Assembly (NCBI RefSeq): GCF_014898815.1
Contig: NW_026515406.1
Span: forward strand, 2,215,549-2,279,548
Origin: Panonychus citri
Taxonomy: Eukaryota; Arthropoda; Arachnida; Trombidiformes; Tetranychidae
Direction: 5' to 3'
Length of the DNA stretch: 64,000 nt
The first letter of the stretch is position 1; the number at the start of each line of letters is the position of its first letter. Of this stretch, positions 56,533 to 64,000 are shown one piece after another. The translations under genes and the position numbers were made by a program. The notes below the pieces were generated by a model. That model saw nothing but the letters and a program-made list of their open reading frames with translations. It did no database searches and had not been told where the DNA came from.

Positions 56533-57494
56533 TAAATTTATCGATTCAATCGAGCACACATAAGATCAGAATTCTCAATCCATTATCCATCTAGTGATGA
56601 TTACATTCAATTCAGATCAAGTCAGTTTCAGAATCACCAGAACTCATGAGAAATTCATTTGAAAAAAACAAGGAAATTATCTAATTGAAAAAGGAAATAC
56701 CCAATGATAGTCAAAATCTAATCTCTAATTATGATGAAATGAAATAGTTGACAACGACAATTGGATTAATCTAATGATAATTTACTATATTTGTGACCTT
56801 CAGCTTGAGGTCAGTCACTTGAACATCGTCGATATTCACCATCTATAGCATTTTCATTATCACATTTTAGACAATAAACTTTCACCATTTTGTGTTGTGT
56901 TGATTTTCAATTGCAAATCAATGAAGATCAAGTTGATCTGATCAATTTTTTCTCGACAAGCAGAATCCTCACAAACTATTGCTCAATGAATTGATCTTTT
57001 ATATGGTCAAACTGGACAACAGTTATTTTCACCTTGATTAACCCTCGAAGTTTTAATTACAGGAATAACATACAATTGAGCCTAATTCTTGACATTGAGA
57101 ATTTACAATTTGATTCATCGGAAACTTAATCTATTTACTTATTTTTCTTCATTTAATCAACGGAACAATTAATTAACTATTGGGTATAGAAAAGGTTGAT
57201 TGAGGTGATAATCATTGACTAAGAAATTATCTCAAGTTAGATTTAAATTTATTCAAAAGAAAACCAAATCAATTTATTTGTAATTTAAATGTTCTGTTTA
57301 ATCACTACTCGAATAATTAAATTATTATATCTTAATCGAATCAATCAATTAAGCTTAATTTCCTTAAGTTGAACATAAGATTTAAATACAGTTCGCAAAC
57401 AAAAGTATTTAGTTTAATTTGATAGTAAATCACATTAGCGTTGTGATTATTGTTGATAATCAAAAATTTTGATTGTGATAGTTTTTTAATAATA
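56533..57494. other. Spacer between cyclase/synthase copy 1 and the MITE
   Basis: No gene recognised; AT-rich sequence with an AATAAA at 56531 directly at the end of copy 1. Confidence 0.5.
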
Positions 57495-57976
57495 TCGGGT
57501 GACCGAAAATGAGTGAGCATCTCAAGAATGGTAGGTCCTAGAATAAAATTTCAAACGCCATTGAAAGCGCCATCGATCAATTATAAATCGTGAATTTTTT
57601 CAGAATTTTCGAAGTTCAAGTGCAACTGTGGTTCTTATTTAGGGGCCAAAATCGCGATTTTCTCTATGAGAAATTTATAATGGGAAAGTTAAAGAGCAAT
57701 TTTCGTTGATTTCGGCCATGTTAGATCTCAATAACCTTACTTCAGATAATGATGAGCTTAGATATATGAGATAATAGGTCAAAAAGAATAACTTTTGACC
57801 GAAAATTTTGAGTCCAAAGTCAACCGTTCGCTTTTCAGGCCACTCGATATCTTGAGAACCGTGCGTCCTAGAAAAAGTATTTTGACTCAGCGTCAAATTT
57901 ACTTTCTTAAAATGTATAGAAACGTGGGTCCAAAACTTAAGGTTCGTGAGATGCTCACTCATTTTCGGTCACCCGA
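57495..57976. mobile_element. 482-bp MITE with ~30-bp terminal inverted repeat and TA duplication
   Basis: The ends TCGGGTGACCGAAAATGAGT and the inverse are perfect over about 30 bp and are flanked by TA on each side (57493-57494, 57977-57978). Internal sequence is non-coding. It is a Tc1/mariner-mobilised type by its TA target, distinct in sequence from the MITE at 23564. It lies between the two carotenoid gene copies. Confidence 0.85.
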
Positions 57977-58238
57977 TAGTTATAAAAATTGAACAAAAGT
58001 CTAATATTCAGTTTCTGAATAATTATCGTTAGTCAAACTAAATTAATAAACTTAATAGTTTAATGTCAAATGCAGTTTAATATCAATAGATTGATAATAA
58101 TGAGCAGAAAATTTAATCAACTCAATCAGTGAGACTAATTGACAATTTAAATTGATTTGCATGGTAAATAAGTTTTCCTGTTGTGGATTTAAACGCAAGA
58201 ACTAGATATCGATGGTTCAATTGAATAACTGAATCAAC

Positions 58239-60400
58239 ATGGTCTGGACTTACCTTGATGTCCACGTTTATTTTACTTTACCGTTTATTTTGATTGAGTA
58301 TTTGATTTTACGTCCATTTTTAAATGTCCACGAATTTGTAAAACTATCGTTCATTTCTGCCTGTGCCTCATCTACACGATTCCTTGGGACAATTATATCG
58401 TTTATCACGATGCTTGGTCATACCGATTGACCGCGTTCTTGGTGTTATTGGTTGGGTTCCATATGAGGAATATGCCTTTTCATAATCAAACTGTCCTTTC
58501 CTCTTTGTGGACAATACTTTGTATGCGATGGTCAGTCCGTGTTTACATTTGAACTTTAACCTGATCTCATTTAATTTGATTCGTTACATTCCCTGTGCGA
58601 TTTTCTTGGTCATCACAATAATCGGTGCTTCTATTGGTATCCCAGGGACAAAGACCTTTTACCTTGGGTCACTTCTTTGGTGGATATGTCCAGTTCTGTG
58701 TTTCCTTTGGTTTGGAGCGGGTAATTATTTTGTCTCCCAATGGAAAACGGTAGCAATTAGTTTAATTGTCCCTTCGATTTATCTCTGTTGGGTTGATACA
58801 TTTTCCCTTCGTCAAGGAATTTGGCATATTAATACTGCTACATCAATCGAATGGTTCGTTGTACCCGAACTTCCACTCGAAGAAGCGCTTTTCTTTACCA
58901 TAGTTAATTTCTTAATTATTTTAGCCAATTGTGCTTTCGATAAAGCCAAATGTACAATTGACCTTTATCCCGATCTATTCCCGACTAGTCCATCGTTAAC
59001 GTTTTCCAATTTCCCTCAATATTTTAAACAAACTTTTTTCGCATTTGCTGCTTACGAACCAAATTTACCTAAACAACGACTCGAGGACTTAATTGTTTGC
59101 TTTAAAGTCCTTAATCATTCATCTAAATCATTTACTGCTGCAGCTTCAACCTTTCATTCAGGTAAGCAAAATTTTCTAAGAAAATCAAATCTCTGAAAAG
59201 TTCAAACTACAAAACTATTAAAATAAGCCAATTTATGAATTAGAACCAGAACAAAATTAAAATTACATAGCTGATTGTTGTACAATTTATGGACATTATT
59301 ATCGTACAACATACAAATATTAATAATTTAAAAAGTATTTGCTTTAATACTATTGGAACAATTACTGATTTGCTAATTCAGGTATTCGAATTGACTTGAG
59401 TATATTATATGGATTTGCTCGAGTTACTGATGATATGATTGATAATTCACAAGGAATTAAAACTCGACGAGAAAAATTATCAATAATTAACAAGTTTCTC
59501 GATCAATTATTTGCCGATCGTGGAAATAGAAAGTGGACCTACGATGTACCAACGAAAATGGATCCAAGGAAAAAACCGAAAATCAATTGGAAAGATTTTA
59601 CTTGTTGTTTATCTAAAGATGAATTGGCCGCTTTTCGAGCGCTAACTCACATTGTCTATTATCTTCCGTCTGAACCTTTCTATGAATTAGCTCGAGGCTA
59701 TTCTTGGGATATCGAGGATAAAACAGTTGAAACAGAAAGTGATCTTCTTGAGTATTCCTCTTATGTTGCCTCATCTATTGGTATTCTTTGTACATTTGTT
59801 ATGTGCTACAAAAGCGGAAAATTTCCTAACGGAGTTACTGATGATCACATTGCTATGGTTGAAAGAGCAAAGGAAATGGGACAAGTAAGATTCAATCAAT
59901 TAATAAATCACAATTAATTCAATTCAATCAATAATAATTCAATTGATTATTCAATTAATTTGGGTTAGGTTTTACAAATTGTTAATATCGCTCGTGATAT
60001 TGTCACTGATTCCGTTACTTTGGGCCGTTGTTATGTACCAACAAACTACATGGATTGTCCGGAGAAAGAGTTGAAACTTTTAAAGGTTGATCGTAACCCT
60101 TGGTCTTTAGGTCAAGATAAACTAAAAGATTACGCACTCAAGATGCTTAATTTAGCCGATGATTATGCAACCACCGCTTTAAATGGTATCCCATTGTTAC
60201 CCAATGAGGTCCAGGCTCCCGTTCTTGTGACCACACAAATTTACAGGATGATCGGAGTCCAAATAGCGACACAATCAGGTTACCTTGAGAGAGTTTATGT
60301 CTCCAAAGTTAAGAAATTAATTATTGCGTTAACTTGTATGTATGCAAAGTTTATGCATACAAAGAAAACGTTATTGTCTTTACATCAAAAAATAGAATAA
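58239..60400 (+). pseudogene. Bifunctional lycopene cyclase/phytoene synthase, copy 2 (exon 1 frameshifted as read)
   Basis: Exons correspond to 58239-59161, 59382-59884 and 59969-60400. Exon 1 matches copy 1 nearly base for base but lacks five single bases, at 58366, 58423, 58477-58480, 58486 and 58537, each in a run of C or T. This breaks the frame in the first cyclase repeat, including the first PYEE motif region. Downstream, the second cyclase motif and both synthase Asp-rich motifs are intact. Splice sites are kept. Intron 1 is only 220 bp and unrelated to that of copy 1 beyond its first bases; intron 2 is nearly identical. It is either a recent pseudogene or, more likely, an intact gene with base-call errors. 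Confidence 0.88.
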
Positions 60401-60578
60401 TAAATTTAACAAACAAATCTAACTTTAAATCACAATAATAATAAAAATTAACTTGATATCTTCAACGATAAAATTATTAAAAATTTTAAATATAACATTG
60501 ATTTGTCATTATTTTGATGATGATGATAATGATGATGAGCAAGATGACTTAGAGTAGGTGAGTATAAAAATGATTAAT

Positions 60579-63209
60579 TCAATGTTTATCAGATTCTGAA
60601 GGTGCATTCCAAATAGCTAATACACTGGTGTATGTACCAAGGAAAAATCCAATCGCTCCGAAGATGAAAATAAGGACTGCTTTTACTTTTATGTAATTCC
60701 ACTTGAGTTTACTATACGATTCTCGATGCTCCCAGAAAGCAGCGTAATGAATAACCGGTGGAAATAGTACAGCAATTGAAGAACTACAGAAGGCACCAAC
60801 CAGAGAGATAACAAGGTCAAGATGAGGCACAAATGAAGCTACGAGAACTGAGAGAAAGGAAATTATGATAATAATTTTCGTGTTAAAATATAAAATATCA
60901 GTATAAAACTCACATGAAAACATAACTAAAGATCCACGATAAATTACATTAAAAATTTCCATCTTTTGCCATTTCAATGGCAATTTGGACTGAAATGTTG
61001 GCCAAAGTATATTGATCGGTACAAACATTTGCAATGGATATGAAAGAAAAACCGAAACAGCAAACATCAAACGTACAATATCATAGATGACTTTGGAGGG
61101 AAGATTATTAGTTACGGTGGAGGCGATATTTTCACCAAATTTAAGGTAACCAAAAAATCCTATAATACAATACAACACGGTGACAATTTGCATTCCAATT
61201 GATAAAACCCCACAAGGGCCACCAAATTTATCTGCTCGCTTCATGGAATCCTTGATAGGTAAGATCTAAAAAAATGAAATAGAATTAGATAATTCAGAAG
61301 TATTAATAAGACTTAAAAATCGTAAAAAGTTTCGAAACTTACAATTGAGATACCTTCGAAGGAGAAAAAAGCAGTTCCACAAAATAATGGAAATGATTCC
61401 CAATTCGTATATTTAACGGTAGTTATCGGTGGAAGATCTTGAATTAAATTAGCAAGCACGACAAGAAGTCCAATTCCTTGTAGTAAATTAGCAATTGCTG
61501 AAGCAATTGCAAGATATTTAAGTGTTTTAATGCAATTGAGAGCCAACATTAATGGATAACAAGCCATGATGTAAACCTCGATACCAAATTTCTCAGCATT
61601 TTCAGCGTAATTGGATAATACCTTTCGAAAACTTTCCACTACAAATAAAATATATGCTACCGTTATTCCGAATTGAGTGATTACTAAAAATGTTGACACC
61701 AATTTAGTTATGAGTCCAGCATAAGGACGAAGTTGGGGTGGACCATTTTCAAATGCTTTAGCGGCAGTCTGAGTTATATGAGAAAATAAGAAATAAAGAT
61801 TAATTCAATTCAATCGGGCGGAGAAAAATATTGAGATCAAATTTCATAAAAAAAATTAATAGTTAATCCAATTCTGCTGAGTCAATTGATTCATCATTGA
61901 AACTTTAGCAGTTAATTATTAACTGTTCATGGAAAGTTTTTCTAAAAACATTGAAGCAATTAAATCTGTCAATGGTAATTAGATTTAGTTATTTACAGAC
62001 CAGATTGAATGATCCAAAATATCAAATGAGTTGTGATCATGTTAATGAATCAATATTGATATTTAAAACTATTCATTGTCTATGAATCAAATTACAAATC
62101 AATTAATGATTTTGAAATTTTTTCTTCTGCTTCGAGAACTAAATGAAAAAGTTTAATTTCCACATTTAATTGTCACGATTTGCATAAAAAGTACAAGTAA
62201 TTATTTTTATATTTATCACAGAAATTTGATAATCTAAACATTGGAAGAAAATTTAATATTTTCTTTTCGATGCTCAGTTAAACAAATGATTTAGCTGATT
62301 CTGAGTGTTCTTGAAATGGTTAAGTTAATTGTTGATTCGGTAATATGATTGAATAACTAATTGTTGTTGTGTAACAAAAAATCTGTTATTGTTGATTATA
62401 TAAACATGTAACAATTATGGTTTAACTGATTATTTGTTATCAATCTCACTAATAGCTTCTGAATTTCAACTGAAGTGCTTTGAAAGCACAGATGATTAGC
62501 TTAGCAATTACATAATACAGTTAACAGTTTGATTAATCAGACCTCACAGACTAAAATGTAATATAACAAATTTTTAACAATTTAGATTATTTTTAATCTA
62601 AATTTAATTACAAATTGATAAATTGACAAAGAATAGAATCACCGATGATCAATTGATCAAGTAATCAGCATGATAGAATCTATCATGTTTGTCTTCTCAT
62701 TGATTGGAAAACTAACAAAATTAACCTTGATAATAGTTACTAATTATTAGTTGATACATTAGGAAGCAATTAAAGGTGCTCAAATAATGATCACCGATAA
62801 TTGCATGGATCAATTGAATTATGTTTCACAAGGAGAAAATTAGAATAAGTTTTCTTTGAAGAAAATTAAAATTGAGAGCTGATTAAATTAATCAAAATGT
62901 TCGGAAGAGTTTGAGAGGCACAAATACACAAATATAGAAATTTACCTCTTCGTAGCTTAGCTCAGAGACTTTAAGTTTTTCCATAAGTTTACGATTAGCA
63001 TTGACCAGTAGGAACATCGCATGGATACAAATCAGTCCAATAGGAGGAAGCGTAAAAATGGCCGCCATAATACCAGCATTTCTAAAAGCGATAGGCATAG
63101 ATAATATTCCAGTACCAATATTACCTTTGAGAACATTCATAAGAGCAGCAGTAGCTGAGCCTTTGGCAGAAGAAGAAGTAACAGAAACAGAATCCGTGGC
63201 GATGGTCAT
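60579..63209 (-). CDS. Proton-coupled amino-acid transporter, SLC36/PAT type
   Basis: Exons on the minus strand are 63209-62946, 61768-61343 and 61265-60579, all in frame; 458 residues. The N-terminus reads ALMNVLKGNIGTGILSMPIAF, the signature of the first membrane helix of the amino-acid/auxin permease (AAAP) family. About eleven membrane segments follow, with GTAFFSFEGISI (helix 6 region) and FGYLKFGENI typical of SLC36. Such carriers move small neutral amino acids with protons at plasma or lysosomal membranes and act in TOR signalling in flies; substrate cannot be read from sequence. Intron 1 is 1177 bp. It converges on cyclase/synthase copy 2 with 178 bases between stops. Confidence 0.92.
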
Positions 63210-64000
63210 TTTCCTCTCTCTCTCTCTCTATTTCTAATCAACCAAAAAAGTGACCAACGATTACTCCAAATAAAACAATAGGTAATTTAACCAAATAATC
63301 GGCAACAGAACAAAACAGTCTAAGGGGACTATGGAATAGCCAAAATTTAAGGTAAGGCGTTGGTGGGGTCAAGTATTTCCCAAATGATTGATGATAATGA
63401 TGGTAGTGATGGATAGAGTTAAAGTAACACTGGTACATTAAGGGTTAATAGTGTCTCTATTTAAATGAATGATTGACAAATTGATTGACACCTCGTAATT
63501 GTAGACAACACAATTAAGAAAAAAATCTCGACACAAAATCAAAAAAAAAGAAAAATCAAATCAATTAAATCACAGCGAAATTAATAAAAAAGTTGCTACA
63601 TTAACAAAGAGAAAGAAAAAAGTAAATGATGACAAAGGAAAATGGAGGCAAAAGGGTTAAGTTAGAAAATAGAAAAATAGACAGAAAAGTAGACAGAGAA
63701 ATAGAAAAGAATTTTTTGTTTGTTCTTTTCTAATTTATGTAAACAGTTGATTGAACGACAAACAATTAAATCGTTTTCTCTAATTGTTTTTATATTAATT
63801 AACTTTTCTCTTCTACAATTAATGTTTATTACAATTAATTTTGTTGCTTGTGGTTTCTAATTATTGTTTTATCTTCGTAATTTGTTTACTCTCCCCTTGG
63901 TTTTGTCTATTATTTTATCTTCATTGTTTCTGTTATCATGGTTACCATCATCATCATTAATGTAAATTAACTGTTACAAGTTAATTTATTGGTAAAAATC
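63210..64000. other. Upstream region of the amino-acid transporter
   Basis: A CT run lies directly before the start codon (63213-63228). No further gene is recognised to the window end; A-rich runs and GACAGA repeats occur at 63680-63700. Confidence 0.45.

Noticed and set aside
57675..57992. ORFs on both strands between the carotenoid copies
   Set aside because: Both lie within the 57495-57976 MITE and reflect its inverted ends.
63238..63438. Minus-strand ORF upstream of the amino-acid transporter
   Set aside because: His/Tyr-rich by translation of an ATC/ATG repeat; no start context or homology.
1..64000. CRISPR arrays, bacterial operons or rRNA genes
   Set aside because: None seen; repeats present are microsatellites, LTRs and inverted-repeat elements.

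Overview
The window is eukaryotic, arthropod-like DNA: AT-rich, with short GT-AG introns, compact genes next to long gene-poor stretches, and many transposable elements. The right part carries phytoene desaturase and fused lycopene cyclase/phytoene synthase genes of fungal type. Among animals such genes are known from spider mites, aphids and some gall midges. Together with the compact gene structure this makes a tetranychid spider mite (Tetranychus-like) the best guess; the species is an inference.

Layout. 1-6058: an errantivirus-like LTR retroelement (gag-pol entering from the left edge, then env and a polypurine tract). 6059-8700: a possible orphan exon and a two-exon gene for a protein with both a signal peptide and basic/AT-hook motifs. 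8701-12200: mobile-element debris, comprising a gag fragment with a 3' LTR, a fragment resembling the Polinton/adenovirus cysteine protease, two related stem-loops and a large foldback. 13221-17715 (minus): eight exons of an AMPA-type ionotropic glutamate receptor without a visible 5' end or M4 exon. 17716-23560: no recognisable gene. 23564-25688: a long-TIR MITE and a dead mariner that itself carries a nested MITE. 26190-28610: degenerate repeats, a gag-bearing LTR element with a tRNA-Gln primer site, and directly after it the terminal exon of an atonal/TAL-like bHLH gene. 28611-38232: a gene desert visibly rich in GGTCA/TGACC.

38233-50143 is gene-dense: a small cysteine-containing secreted protein, NOL8-like, NOPCHAP1-like, a gamma-butyrobetaine-dioxygenase-like gene, ESF1, NAT10 and a PAR-type bZIP. 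Four of these belong to nucleolar ribosome biogenesis. ESF1 and NAT10 share a short divergent promoter, part of which recurs upstream of the NOPCHAP1-like gene.

51196-60400 is the carotenoid cluster: phytoene desaturase (minus) divergent from a cyclase/synthase (plus), then a second cyclase/synthase copy with near-identical exons but a different intron 1. The encoded enzymes would take GGPP to phytoene, desaturate it to lycopene-type products and cyclise these to carotenes. 60579-63209 (minus) is an SLC36-type amino-acid transporter.

Several otherwise conserved genes (bHLH, NAT10, bZIP, second cyclase/synthase) are broken only by one-base shortenings, nearly all in homopolymer runs. This looks more like sequence error than biology and should be settled before calling pseudogenes.
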